NCBI RefSeq assembly: GCF_000219535.2
Contig: NZ_CP007806.1
Location: 2,080,501 to 2,144,500 of the forward strand
Reading direction: 5' to 3'
Length of the DNA: 64,000 nt
Source of the DNA: Brevibacillus laterosporus LMG 15441
GTDB lineage: Bacteria; Bacillota; Bacilli; Brevibacillales; Brevibacillaceae
Below are positions 54,286 through 63,402 of this stretch, piece by piece. The notes under the pieces are model-generated. The model saw nothing but the letters and a program-made list of their open reading frames with translations. It searched no databases and had not been told where the DNA came from. Made by a program: the position numbers and the translations under genes. Every line of letters begins with the position of its first letter. The first letter of the stretch is position 1.

Positions 54286-55569
54286 ATGGATATTATTCAA
54301 GAGCTAGAAAGCAGAGGGCTGATCTACCAAACAACAGATAAAGAAGAACTAACAAAGCGTCTTCAACAAGGTAAGCTCACACTGTATACGGGCTTTGACC
54401 CAACTGCTGATAGCTTACATATTGGGCACCTTCTTCCCATTCTAACCTTACGCCGCTTTCAGCAGGCAGGTCATCAGCCAATCGCCCTAGTAGGTGGGGG
54501 GACAGGTATGATTGGCGATCCAAGCGGTCGTTCTACAGAGCGTTCATTAAACACAGCAGATGTTGTAAAAGGCTATTCCGACAAGCTAAAAAACCAATTG
54601 GAGCGTTTTTTAGATTTTGATCGTGAGGGTAATCCAGCGATCATGGCTAATAACTATGATTGGCTAGGGCAGCTAACCCTAATTGAATTCCTTCGTGATA
54701 TTGGAAAACATTTTTCGATTAACTATATGCTCGCTAAGGATTCTGTAAGTGCTCGTTTGGAAAACGGAATCTCTTTCACTGAGTTTAGCTATATGATTAT
54801 GCAGGCATACGATTTCTGGAAATTAAACCAAACCCATAACTGTGAATTGCAAATGGGTGGTAGTGACCAGTGGGGAAATATCACTGCTGGTACAGAATTC
54901 ATTCGACGTGCGAACCAAGATAATGAAAATCAGACGGAAGCGAAAAAAGTATTTGGCTTGACGCTACCATTGGTTCTTAAAAGTGATGGTACAAAGTTTG
55001 GTAAAACAGCAGGTGGAGCAGTATGGTTAGATGCTAGCAAAACCTCTCCATATAAATTCTATCAGTTCTGGTTAAACACGGATGATCGTGATGTTGTGAA
55101 GTTCTTAAAATACTTTACGTTCTTAAGCATGGAAGAGTTGAATGCATTAGAAAATGCAGTAGCAACTGAACCGGAAAAACGGGAAGCGCAACGTACTCTA
55201 GCTCGTGAAGTAACAAGTCTGGTTCATGGGGAAGCAGCAATGAAACGTGCCGAAGAAATTTCTGTTGCTTTGTTTAATGGGGGACTAAAAGAACTAACGC
55301 CATCTGAAATTGCTGATAGCTTCAGCGATGTGCCATCTACTACTCTAGAGGATGGAGAGCTAACAATGGTAGATGTACTAGTTCAAGTAGGTGCAGCTAA
55401 ATCAAAACGTGAATCCCGCGAATATCTGAACAACAATGCTATCACAGTAAATGATGTTCGTTTCACTGATTTAGAAACCAAGCTGGCCGATATTGAGCTT
55501 CTAGGCGGTCAGTACCTGGTAATTCGCCGCGGGAAGAAAAACTACTACCTTGTTGAGTACAAAGGATAA
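54286..55569 (+). CDS. tyrS: Tyrosyl-tRNA synthetase
   Basis: The 427-residue class-I synthetase charges tRNA-Tyr. The GFDPTADSLHIGHLLP HIGH-box segment (about residue 36), GDPSGR, the tyrosine pocket QAYDFWKL and QMGGSDQWGNI, and KFGKTAGG (KMSKS-type loop, about residue 229) are all present, followed by a C-terminal S4 domain (about 360-427, ESREYLNNNAITVND). AAAGGAGAATTAG precedes the ATG. Standard length; no anomaly seen. Confidence 0.97.
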   Translation: MDIIQELESRGLIYQTTDKEELTKRLQQGKLTLYTGFDPTADSLHIGHLLPILTLRRFQQAGHQPIALVGGGTGMIGDPSGRSTERSLNTADVVKGYSDKLKNQLERFLDFDREGNPAIMANNYDWLGQLTLIEFLRDIGKHFSINYMLAKDSVSARLENGISFTEFSYMIMQAYDFWKLNQTHNCELQMGGSDQWGNITAGTEFIRRANQDNENQTEAKKVFGLTLPLVLKSDGTKFGKTAGGAVWLDASKTSPYKFYQFWLNTDDRDVVKFLKYFTFLSMEELNALENAVATEPEKREAQRTLAREVTSLVHGEAAMKRAEEISVALFNGGLKELTPSEIADSFSDVPSTTLEDGELTMVDVLVQVGAAKSKRESREYLNNNAITVNDVRFTDLETKLADIELLGGQYLVIRRGKKNYYLVEYKG

Positions 55570-55602
55570 GTATCTTTTTAAAAATATCCTTACTGGGAAT
55601 AG

Positions 55603-55638
55603 AAAAGGGTTGTTGTTATCATGACGACAGCCCTTTTT
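55603..55638 (+). terminator. Terminator of tyrS
   Basis: AAAAGGGTTGTTGT pairs imperfectly with ACGACAGCCCTTTTT and runs into five T residues. Confidence 0.75.
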
Positions 55639-55737
55639 CTTACATAAAGGAAGAGTTTGGCTTAGATTAATCTTCGTATGTCAAATAGCGTTTACCTAGT
55701 AAAATGCAAGTAAAGCTCGTGCTAGTTTTTACACAAT

Positions 55738-55774
55738 AAAAAAAGCTTGGTAAGAGGAGTTGCTCTCACCAAGC
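55738..55774 (-). terminator. Terminator of the nitroreductase gene
   Basis: On the minus strand GCTTGGTGAGAG and CTCTTACCAAGC pair around six bases, followed by seven T residues. Confidence 0.8.
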
Positions 55775-55794
55775 CTTTGTTTTATTTCTATAGC

Positions 55795-56427
55795 TTAAAA
55801 GCTCTCATTGATGACGAGATCACTAAGAGGTAAGCGACCAGTAGCATGTGCAGGAGTACTTGCTTTTCCCAATGTTAGCATCATGACCGGGTAATAACGA
55901 TCCGGAATATTGCATTCCTTCACAATACCATCACGGTCAATTCCACCCATTGGGCACGTATCATAGCCTTTTGCTTTTGCTGCAAGCATTAATTGCATGG
56001 AAGCAAGAGAGGCATTCAAAATAGCTTCCTTCATGCCAATTTCAGAATTGCTTGCATAAGCACCTTCTACTTGATTTACCATGATATCAAACACTTGCTG
56101 GTTAATTAGACCTTCTTCTAAAGCTTTTCCGTAGATATCGCGTACAGCTAGATTTGCTTTAACATCACCTAGAACGATAATTACCGCAGATGCATCTACG
56201 ACTTGCTGCTGATTGTAAGCAAGTGGGAGCAGCCTCTCTTTTTTCTCTTGATTTGTAACTACTAGGAAACGCCAATGTTGCAGGTTCCAAGAGGAAGGAG
56301 CAGATGCAGCTAGTTCCAAAATTTCATCAAGCTCGGAACGAGGAATTTCTACTCCAGTCTCGTATTTGCGTACACTATGACGTGCTTTCATAACCTCAAC
56401 AAGTGTTTCGAATGTAGCAGTATTCAT
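55795..56427 (-). CDS. Nitroreductase-family protein (YodC/MhqN-like)
   Basis: A 210-residue FMN-dependent reductase: RHSVRKYETGVEIPRSELDE and SAPSSWNLQHWRFLVV bind FMN, and GYDTCPMGGIDRDGIVKE is the C-terminal signature seen in the YodC/MhqN group that detoxifies quinones. The ATG at 56427 follows GGAGAG; the upstream part of the frame is not conserved-looking. An inverted repeat GTAAC-N10-GTTAC (56467-56486) lies in its promoter region. It is distinct from the nitroreductase at 25.2 kb. Confidence 0.88.
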   Translation of the reverse strand: MNTATFETLVEVMKARHSVRKYETGVEIPRSELDEILELAASAPSSWNLQHWRFLVVTNQEKKERLLPLAYNQQQVVDASAVIIVLGDVKANLAVRDIYGKALEEGLINQQVFDIMVNQVEGAYASNSEIGMKEAILNASLASMQLMLAAKAKGYDTCPMGGIDRDGIVKECNIPDRYYPVMMLTLGKASTPAHATGRLPLSDLVINESF

Positions 56428-56859
56428 AGGGAAATCTCTCCAATCATTAAATGAAGTAGCATAACTGTAACATAAATCGAAGTTACTTACAATAATATAG
56501 TGTGCTATGCATGATTTATTCATGTTTATTGAAGCTGCTGGTTATATTCTAACCAAAATGTGTATAAAGTAAATGGTGCGATTAGAACTGAGTCACTCAG
56601 GGATATTTTGTTTTCACGAGAATATTTAGGAAAAAAGTCTCGTTTATCATATAGGTATATATAAAATCAGTAAGAATAAAGTTATATTTTTGAAAAGTAG
56701 AATAACAAAGTCTAATTTGTAGCGTCTAGTATATAGGAGAACCGAACATATCACTAATAAATGAGGGATTGCTTGGATCAAGTAGGATGGATAACGCTTA
56801 CTTTTACTCAAAAGAAACAGACACATGGTTCTAATTCAAGGGGAGATTGAGGTGAACGT
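56428..56859. other. Divergent intergenic region
   Basis: About 430 bases holding the promoters of the nitroreductase (minus) and of the secreted protein (plus). GTAAC-ATAAATCGAA-GTTAC at 56467-56486 is a possible operator for the nitroreductase. The 56600-56760 part is very AT-rich. No gene is supported. Confidence 0.5.
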
Positions 56860-58287
56860 TTGTTGACAAAGAAAAAATGGATACAGGCGCTTTCGGGTAT
56901 GCTACTACTTACATGTCTTACTCCTTACCCTAATGTACAAGGGGGAGACACACACCAAGGCTTACAAGAAACTTACTCAGAACAGCGTACAACTCAATAT
57001 AATTTACAGAAAAAACAAATAATGTTCTCCAATCAGGATCGTTATTGGATCGAACGGATACAATCTAGACCAGGCGTAAAGCAAATCAAGCAAAAAATTT
57101 CCCTGTTTATTCCCGGAACGCAAGGGGAATTCCGCTATCTTACAAGCAATGGGGCCAAAACGAAATGGACGAAAGCATCTTTACAGGGAAACTTACCTGT
57201 ACATACCGGGTATATCAAGACAGATCAGTATTCGATCATTTTAAGTAAACCACATATTTATATACCACGGACACATAATTCAATTGAGATTGTACCTAAA
57301 AATATGAATCAAATTAAAATGATTGCGAAAAAGACATATGGTGGTTTTAACGTGAGTATTGAAATGCCAGTGGAATCTCATATGTTTGGAGAAGTGTGGG
57401 CATTAGAATCGTTTCAACCATTAATTGACTGGGATGCACTAAATATGGAGCTTATCTGGAAAAGTATTGATTTTGAAGATCGGTTACGCTGGAGCTGGGA
57501 TGGTTTTTACGATCGAACACCCACTACATATGTTCCTACAGGTCCCAATTATTTCTGGCGCAATCCCGATAACTATTTTGCTACTTCTTTTGTGATTACG
57601 CGAGGAAGTAGGGCAGCGCATGATCTTGGCTGGATGATGCTTCACACTATTTTGCCAAATCAAAATGCACAAGGATTTTGGCCATCAGCTCCTAAATCAA
57701 CATGGTTATGGAATGATTACCAAGTAGATGCTGGGTTTTATGATACACGATTTAATACGGATATTGCCTATTTGTTATTGAAAGCGTATCAATCTTATCA
57801 TGATGAACGATTATTACAAGCAAGTATGCGGTATGCGGAGTTTCTCTTACAGCATAGCCAGCAAAATCATTTTCTAATTGAAAGAAATGGTCAAGTAGGG
57901 ATATTAGTAAGTGATTATTCCCATGAAAAGCCACATAAATTAACTCATAGCTCCTTGAACCATCAATTACAGGAGATGAATTATCTGTATGAGTTATATA
58001 TGCAAACAAAAGACGAGCGATTCAAAGAGCTTGCAGATAAAATGCTGTGGGGAATTAAATTAACGCGGGATGCTTGGGTGATGCCAAATTCTAACTTACA
58101 TTATGCATATATGCCTGATGGTACGATGGGACTTAAAGATTATCCATTCCTGACGTATAATGATCTGCATGCCGTTCAAAGTGTTCTATTGCTTATACAA
58201 GGCTGGGAAGATCCCGACTTAGCTTATTTAATGCAAATGAAAAAGCAATGGATGGATGCAAATAACGTGACAGGTTATAGAAAATAG
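56860..58287 (+). CDS. Secreted D-glucuronyl C5-epimerase-like protein
   Basis: A 475-residue exported protein with a signal peptide (MLTKKKWIQALSGMLLLTC then a Pro/Gly region). The N-terminal half is beta-rich; the C-terminal part (about residues 260-470) is an alpha/alpha toroid with WPSAPKSTWLWNDYQVDAGF, NTDIAYLLLKAYQ, SSLNHQLQEMNYLYELY and MLWGIKLT segments recalling the C-terminal domain of glucuronyl C5-epimerases. Such enzymes act on uronic-acid polymers. The start is a TTG after GAGGTGA. It is a single gene; polysaccharide partners are not seen. The family call is tentative. Confidence 0.58.
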   Translation: MLTKKKWIQALSGMLLLTCLTPYPNVQGGDTHQGLQETYSEQRTTQYNLQKKQIMFSNQDRYWIERIQSRPGVKQIKQKISLFIPGTQGEFRYLTSNGAKTKWTKASLQGNLPVHTGYIKTDQYSIILSKPHIYIPRTHNSIEIVPKNMNQIKMIAKKTYGGFNVSIEMPVESHMFGEVWALESFQPLIDWDALNMELIWKSIDFEDRLRWSWDGFYDRTPTTYVPTGPNYFWRNPDNYFATSFVITRGSRAAHDLGWMMLHTILPNQNAQGFWPSAPKSTWLWNDYQVDAGFYDTRFNTDIAYLLLKAYQSYHDERLLQASMRYAEFLLQHSQQNHFLIERNGQVGILVSDYSHEKPHKLTHSSLNHQLQEMNYLYELYMQTKDERFKELADKMLWGIKLTRDAWVMPNSNLHYAYMPDGTMGLKDYPFLTYNDLHAVQSVLLLIQGWEDPDLAYLMQMKKQWMDANNVTGYRK

Positions 58288-58360
58288 GTAAGCGTCTGCA
58301 AGTTGCATAAGCATGAAGAAGCGCTGTGAGAACGAGAACTAAAACTAAATAAGGTACGAG

Positions 58361-58390
58361 GCAAGGGCGTAGGCTCTTGCTTTTTTTTTT
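58361..58390 (+). terminator. Terminator of the epimerase-like gene
   Basis: GCAAGGGC-GTAG-GCTCTTGC (one G-T pair) is followed by ten T residues. Confidence 0.88.
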
Positions 58391-58416
58391 GCATTTTTTT
58401 GATCCAACAAATAAAA

Positions 58417-58464
58417 GACGAAATGCTTATTTGGAGATAAACGCCAAATGGGGAGCACTTCGTC
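58417..58464 (-). terminator. Long hairpin, terminator of the Spo0E-like gene
   Basis: GACGAAATGCT pairs with AGCACTTCGTC (one mismatch), enclosing ATTTGG/CCAAAT. On the minus strand it continues as TTTTATTTG, 84 bases after the Spo0E-like stop. Confidence 0.65.
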
Positions 58465-58547
58465 AGGGTTTTGTCTGTTTGTTCATGTTTTTCCTCCATT
58501 TATCATGGGCAGCGAGATTGAGTTTCTAATGAATTGAGTTTTGTCTG

Positions 58548-58796
58548 TTAGGCGTATTGCCAAAGAAGGCTGGGTGAGAAAAATGAGGTTGAGTGAATTT
58601 TTCTTTTTTGCATCTGCAAGATGTAGGTATCCAAAGTTTGACTCAGGTGAATAACCGAGTGATCTAAAAAGCTACCCTTTTCTGATACTAATTGAACCAA
58701 CTCATTTTTTAATTGATTAATTACGTTTTGTAGCTCGATTTCATCCTCTAAGGGCTCAGGGACATTTGTCCGTATTTTTAGCTGTTTTGGTTCCAT
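58548..58796 (-). CDS. Spo0E-like aspartyl-phosphate phosphatase
   Basis: An 82-residue protein whose core is the Spo0E-family helical hairpin: IELQNVINQLKNELVQLVSE, then SVIHLSQTLDTYILQMQ with the SQxLD signature. Members dephosphorylate Spo0A-phosphate and delay sporulation. AGAGGAGAAA precedes the ATG. A perfect 0A box (TGTCGAA on the minus strand) lies about 95 bases upstream of the start, so feedback by Spo0A is plausible. It ends with a hairpin terminator. Confidence 0.83.
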   Translation of the reverse strand: MEPKQLKIRTNVPEPLEDEIELQNVINQLKNELVQLVSEKGSFLDHSVIHLSQTLDTYILQMQKRKIHSTSFFSPSLLWQYA

Positions 58797-58890
58797 CGAA
58801 TTTTTCTCCTCTCATCTTTTTCTTACCCTTACTATATCTAGCGTATCAAAGGAAAAGGACTTATTCGTTAATTAGAAACGTTTTACAGCC

Positions 58891-58897
58891 TTCGACA
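58891..58897 (-). promoter_or_regulatory. Spo0A-box-like sequence upstream of the Spo0E-like gene
   Basis: TTCGACA on the plus strand is TGTCGAA on the minus strand, the exact Spo0A box core. A seven-base match is expected by chance several times in 64 kb; its position before a Spo0E gene gives it weight. Confidence 0.45.
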
Positions 58898-59670
58898 GTC
58901 GTCGTCCGGTTTCTTTCAGACATAATTCTACAGATGCTCACTAGTAATATTGTTATTTTGTATAACATTCATATAAGATAAAAAAGTTAAAAAATAAAAA
59001 CATGATACGATGTCGTCTGCATCCTGAAAACACTCGATTTCATCTGATAATTACACCGTTACATAAGCATATTGCTGATGGAGATTCGCGGTTTCTAATG
59101 TGGTTTGCGTTAATTTTTATTATGATTCTAAAAAAGTAAATAAACAAACAGAGCCTTCTTTTTACAATGTCATCAGCAGACAAAACCGCCAAAATAAGAA
59201 AATGTCGAGTGAATTGGTAATTCTGCTTTTTTCTACTTTGTTTTCCACATATAAAGTGGGATGTCGGAATAATACTCTGTTATCCTGTCAAAGTTTTTCG
59301 AATTACTTCGAATGGATGGATTTTAGGAGAGGTTCAGCAGTGGCTAGCAGTGGGGAAGTCACATGAGAGACGGTTTTCGAATGAGGGTTCATATTCGATG
59401 GTATAGTGATATACATTCATCAGAAATCAGATGGATTTGTTACTGACATATAGTGAAATATTAAGCTTTCGTGACATGATTTTATTTATATTTACTAACA
59501 TGACATTTTGTGGTAACTTTAGTTTGCAACTAGCAAATGAAGTAAAAATTAACATTTTATCAACGGAATAAAACAGATATGAACAAGGCTGAAAAACATT
59601 AAGGCTGAGGGCTGTTAACACTCAGTTGCATTAGATGAATAGGTATTTAGAAGCGAAAGCTGGTGATTTC
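58898..59670. other. Long gene-free region before the natural-product genes
   Basis: About 770 AT-rich bases between the Spo0E-like gene and the ligase gene. Frames at 58766-58981 and 59100-59366 lack ribosome sites and look like chance. TGTCGAG (about 59213) and TGTCGGA (about 59263) resemble degenerate 0A boxes. The promoter of the biosynthetic genes must lie here; no clear sigma-A pair was chosen. Confidence 0.5.
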
Positions 59671-61137
59671 ATGATTTATCAACATTTGAAGCAACGAAAC
59701 GACAATAACCCTCATGCAATAGCCATTATCAAAGAGACAGAAGAGATACCTAATCAGGCTGTGGTAAGGGAAGTAGATCATCTGATTCGAAATTTTCAAA
59801 AATTTGGCTTGAATAAAGAGACGCCTCTAGCCATTGTTCTCCAAAAAAGTGAAGTTATCTGGGCAGCGATCATAGCCGCTAGTCATCTGGAAATTTCGGT
59901 CATGTTAGTTGATCCTCATTTAAAAGAAGAGGAAATGCAGAAGATCATGACAATGTATCAAACAGATTATGTACTGCGTGAAATAAATAGTAAGTCAATA
60001 GATTCACTTGGAGACAATGAATGGTACGAGCTTTCCTGTTTTGAGCATGTTTTTTTAATTGGGAATATAGGCGAGCATGCAGCGTGTTGGAACGAATACT
60101 TAAAGCCAGAGGTAAATCAGAGCCATCTGGTGTTTCTAACGTCCGGATCAACCAAGATACCGTCAGCAGTGGTTAAAAAAATGGAAAGCTTTATGCTTGA
60201 TGGAAAACGAATAGGTGAGGCTCTTGGAATTGTCCCTGAAGATCGTATCTTATGTGCAGCACCCACCTATCATATTTATGGCACAATTTGTGGATGCTTT
60301 GTTCCTTTCTTATGTGGAGCATCGGTATCGTTTACTGGTGCGTATGTTTTACCATCTAGCTTGGAAAAGAAAATAGACAAGCAGGCATGTAATATACTAA
60401 TGGCTGTACCTGCCCATTATAAAATGCTGGTGGAGCATGTTCAGAAGCCGCTGGATCGGATTAGGATTGCTTTATCAGCAACTTCTCCATTGCAAGATGA
60501 CCTGATGTTGACCTGTAAGGAAAAATTGAACCTATCAATCCAAAACATATATGGGTCTTCAGAAGCAGGGGTTGTTTCCATTCAACGCAATCCTCAATCT
60601 ATCGGCGAAGCTACTAACGTAGGCGTTCCTGTTGATGGCGTAGATGTAATGCTTGATGAGACGAGTCCATTTGAATTTGATGGAAAGACGGTTTATGAAG
60701 TACTTATCAAAAGCGATTCGCTTGCTAAGGGATACTTGCGTAAGGATGAGGTGGATGATAGTGGTTATGTAGTAGAGGATGGATGGTGGAGAACTGGGGA
60801 TTTGGCCTATTTAAGTAAAGAGAATGAGCTTCATCTGGTTGGACGTCTGAATATTACAATAAATGTGAATGGTAAAAAAGTGAATCCGTATGAAATTGAG
60901 GAGGTACTAAGTCAGCATCCAGCAATAGAAGATTCAGTAGTGGTTGGCGAACATGACCCTATCCGTGGGGAAATGGCGGTAGCCTATGTAGTAGTTAAAA
61001 ATCACATTGCGGAAGCAGAGTTACTAGAATATTGTCGTGCAAAACTATCTGATTTCAAAGTACCAAGACGAATTGAATTTCGAGATGATTTACCTAAAAC
61101 GGCGGCAGGCAAGGTACGTCGAAAAGAAGTGAGATAG
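59671..61137 (+). CDS. AMP-dependent acyl ligase (adenylation enzyme) of a natural-product locus
   Basis: A stand-alone adenylating enzyme of about 488 residues that would activate a carboxylic acid as acyl-AMP and load it onto CoA or the carrier protein encoded next. Motifs: LVFLTSGSTKIPSAV (about residue 152, divergent from TSGTTGxPKG), IYGSSEAG (about 292), GWWRTGDLA, NGKKVNPYEIEEVL and PKTAAGKVRRKEV with the catalytic Lys. The ATG at 59671 follows GGTGA; an ATG at 59635 has no ribosome site. The carrier gene starts 25 bases downstream, so they form an operon. Confidence 0.85.
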   Translation: MIYQHLKQRNDNNPHAIAIIKETEEIPNQAVVREVDHLIRNFQKFGLNKETPLAIVLQKSEVIWAAIIAASHLEISVMLVDPHLKEEEMQKIMTMYQTDYVLREINSKSIDSLGDNEWYELSCFEHVFLIGNIGEHAACWNEYLKPEVNQSHLVFLTSGSTKIPSAVVKKMESFMLDGKRIGEALGIVPEDRILCAAPTYHIYGTICGCFVPFLCGASVSFTGAYVLPSSLEKKIDKQACNILMAVPAHYKMLVEHVQKPLDRIRIALSATSPLQDDLMLTCKEKLNLSIQNIYGSSEAGVVSIQRNPQSIGEATNVGVPVDGVDVMLDETSPFEFDGKTVYEVLIKSDSLAKGYLRKDEVDDSGYVVEDGWWRTGDLAYLSKENELHLVGRLNITINVNGKKVNPYEIEEVLSQHPAIEDSVVVGEHDPIRGEMAVAYVVVKNHIAEAELLEYCRAKLSDFKVPRRIEFRDDLPKTAAGKVRRKEVR

Positions 61138-61162
61138 CTTAAGACAAAAGGGGCGAACCAAC

Positions 61163-61438
61163 GTGGGAACTACAAATTCAACAGACTACGGTCTAGTCAT
61201 TAAAAATGATCTGGCGGAGATTATAAAATCACATTATGGTCAGGAAGTTGATCCCGCTAGTATTTCAAACGACCTAGATATTATCAAACAATATAATTTA
61301 GATTCCATTGTTATTATGGAATTGCTAGTAACGATCGAAAAGCGATTTGATATTCAAATAGAAGATGATGAGCTTAGTTCAGAATTAGTACGGACAATTC
61401 ATACGGTAGTGACTTATATTCAGTCGAAAAAAAGATAA
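61163..61438 (+). CDS. Free-standing acyl carrier protein
   Basis: A 91-residue carrier protein with the phosphopantetheine attachment Ser48 in YNLDSIVIMELL and acidic helices typical of ACPs. It starts at a GTG with AGGGGCG upstream. It is not the housekeeping AcpP: the sequence around the site (LDSI) and the neighbours indicate a role in specialised biosynthesis. It must be converted to its active form by a phosphopantetheinyl transferase such as the Sfp-type enzyme at 8.0 kb (inference). Confidence 0.92.
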   Translation: MGTTNSTDYGLVIKNDLAEIIKSHYGQEVDPASISNDLDIIKQYNLDSIVIMELLVTIEKRFDIQIEDDELSSELVRTIHTVVTYIQSKKR

Positions 61439-61454
61439 AGAGGGAGTCCTTGAT

Positions 61455-63329
61455 ATGTGCGGGATAACAGGCTGGATCGATTGGGAACATAACTTGTTGC
61501 ATCAAAAGCATATTTTACAGCAGATGTCTGATTCTATTCGTCATCGGGGACCAGATGCTGAAGGATGTTGGATCACGGAACACGCAGCATTAGCACATCG
61601 GCGTTTAATAGTGATTGACCCTGAGGGCGGGGTTCAACCCTTTATCTATCACGAGTCTGAGCCTTTATATGCTATGACTTATAATGGGGAGATTTATAAT
61701 TATCTAGAACTACGTCGTGAATTAATTGAACGAGGACATCGATTTAAAACCAATTCTGACACGGAAGTATTACTACATGCTTACATGGAATGGTCAGAAG
61801 ATTGTGTCAAACATTTGAATGGTATTTTTGCCTTTGCGATTTGGGATCAGGTGAAGCAGAGTCTGTTTTTAGCACGAGATCATTTAGGCGTTAAGCCCTT
61901 ATTTTATTATCAACAAGGAAGCTCCATTTTATTTGGATCTGAAATAAAGGCAATTCTGGCTCACCCAGAAGTGAAACGCGAAGTTGATGTTCAAGGATTA
62001 GCTGAATTAATTGCTCTTGGTGGCATACGTACGCCTGGCAATGGGATTTTTTCAAATATTTTCGAAGTAAAGCCTGCTCATTCCATAACTTTTACAAAGG
62101 AAAGAACAAGAGAGACCCGATATTGGCAGCTCCAGAGTAAGTTGCATACTGAAACGGCAACAGAAACTGCTGATCATATCAGATATTTGCTAGAAGATAC
62201 AGTTAAGCGCCAATTAATTGCTGATGTTCCGGTTGTATCCATGCTTTCAGGTGGATTGGATTCAAGCGGCTTAGTTTCGATTGCGGGACGTCAATTTTTT
62301 GATAAAGGTCAGCAGTTATCTACATACTCAGTTGACTTTGTAGGAAGTGATCAGGATTTTGTAGCGGATAAAGCTCGTCCTAGTTTAGATGCACCGTATG
62401 CAAAAATGCTGTCTGAGTACGTGGGAACGAAGCACCATTTTATAACGCTTACCTCTGAAGAATTGCTCGAAAATTTACTTATCCCCATGCGTATGCGTGA
62501 TTTACCCGGCTATGGCGATATGGAAACATCCTTACACTTATTATGTAAGGAGATGAAGAAGGATGCTACGGTAGCTATTTCAGGTGAGTCGGCAGACGAA
62601 ATATTTAGCGGGTATCCATGGTTCCACCAAGAAGAATATTTGGACTCTCGTATGTATCCATGGCTGTTAAACACATGGGATAAATTTGCCTCTTTATTAC
62701 AGCAGGATGTGATAGAGGGCATTCAACCAAATCATTATGCAACGATGAGATACGCTGAAGCGACGAAGGAAGTACCACTGCTTGAAAATGAAACAATAAC
62801 ACAGATGCATCAACGCAGAATGTCATACTTATTCATCACTCGATTTTTAGTCGGTTTATTGGAGCGCAAGGATCGGGCAAGTATGTATGCGGGCTTTGAG
62901 GTACGTGTTCCTTTTTGTGATTACCGTTTAGTGGAGTATGCATTTAATATTCCATTTGAGCTGAAGACCGTGGGGAACATCGAGAAAGGTATACTTCGTC
63001 AAGCCTTCCTAGGTTCGATACCAGAAGAAGTACGACTTCGTAGAAAGAGCGCTTATCCATCTACCCAAGACCCAGTCTATTTCACAGGTGTTCAGTCTAT
63101 CTTTCAAGAGATCATGTCAAATCCGAATGCACCTCTTCATGATTTATTGGATAAAAAGAAAGTGATGCATGTAGTAGGTGGGAACTCCTCGCTCTTGCAG
63201 GGAAAAATGCACTCTAGTCAAGGATTGTTACTCAAGCTAATGGAGTACTTTATTCAAGTAAATATGTGGCTAAGCGAATATAAAATTGTGCTACAATCCG
63301 CTAACCGTAATCTACACGGCTCAATGTAA
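61455..63329 (+). CDS. Asparagine-synthase-type glutamine amidotransferase in a natural-product locus
   Basis: A 624-residue AsnB-family enzyme. The class-II glutaminase domain begins with the catalytic Cys (MCGITGWID) and has HRRLIVID and TYNGEIYNYLELR. The synthetase domain has the ATP pyrophosphate loop SMLSGGLDSSGL (about residue 265) and ISGESADEIFSGYPWF. It would convert a carboxylate to a primary amide using glutamine. AGGGAG precedes the ATG, 16 bases after the carrier gene. Given the neighbours, the target may be an acid bound to the carrier protein rather than free aspartate. Confidence 0.9.
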   Translation: MCGITGWIDWEHNLLHQKHILQQMSDSIRHRGPDAEGCWITEHAALAHRRLIVIDPEGGVQPFIYHESEPLYAMTYNGEIYNYLELRRELIERGHRFKTNSDTEVLLHAYMEWSEDCVKHLNGIFAFAIWDQVKQSLFLARDHLGVKPLFYYQQGSSILFGSEIKAILAHPEVKREVDVQGLAELIALGGIRTPGNGIFSNIFEVKPAHSITFTKERTRETRYWQLQSKLHTETATETADHIRYLLEDTVKRQLIADVPVVSMLSGGLDSSGLVSIAGRQFFDKGQQLSTYSVDFVGSDQDFVADKARPSLDAPYAKMLSEYVGTKHHFITLTSEELLENLLIPMRMRDLPGYGDMETSLHLLCKEMKKDATVAISGESADEIFSGYPWFHQEEYLDSRMYPWLLNTWDKFASLLQQDVIEGIQPNHYATMRYAEATKEVPLLENETITQMHQRRMSYLFITRFLVGLLERKDRASMYAGFEVRVPFCDYRLVEYAFNIPFELKTVGNIEKGILRQAFLGSIPEEVRLRRKSAYPSTQDPVYFTGVQSIFQEIMSNPNAPLHDLLDKKKVMHVVGGNSSLLQGKMHSSQGLLLKLMEYFIQVNMWLSEYKIVLQSANRNLHGSM

Positions 63330-63402
63330 ACATTGAGATACCAGCACAATATTGAGTAGGTAAGACTAATCTTTATTCAATTCTACCTTGAGGTGTTTCC
63401 AG

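Noticed and set aside
58275-58499. 74-codon minus-strand frame after the epimerase-like gene
   Set aside because: It runs through two terminator hairpins and has a Ser/Lys-rich, featureless product.
58766-59366. Two plus-strand frames of 71 and 88 codons in the gap before the natural-product genes
   Set aside because: No ribosome sites, no motif, AT-rich codon usage typical of chance frames.
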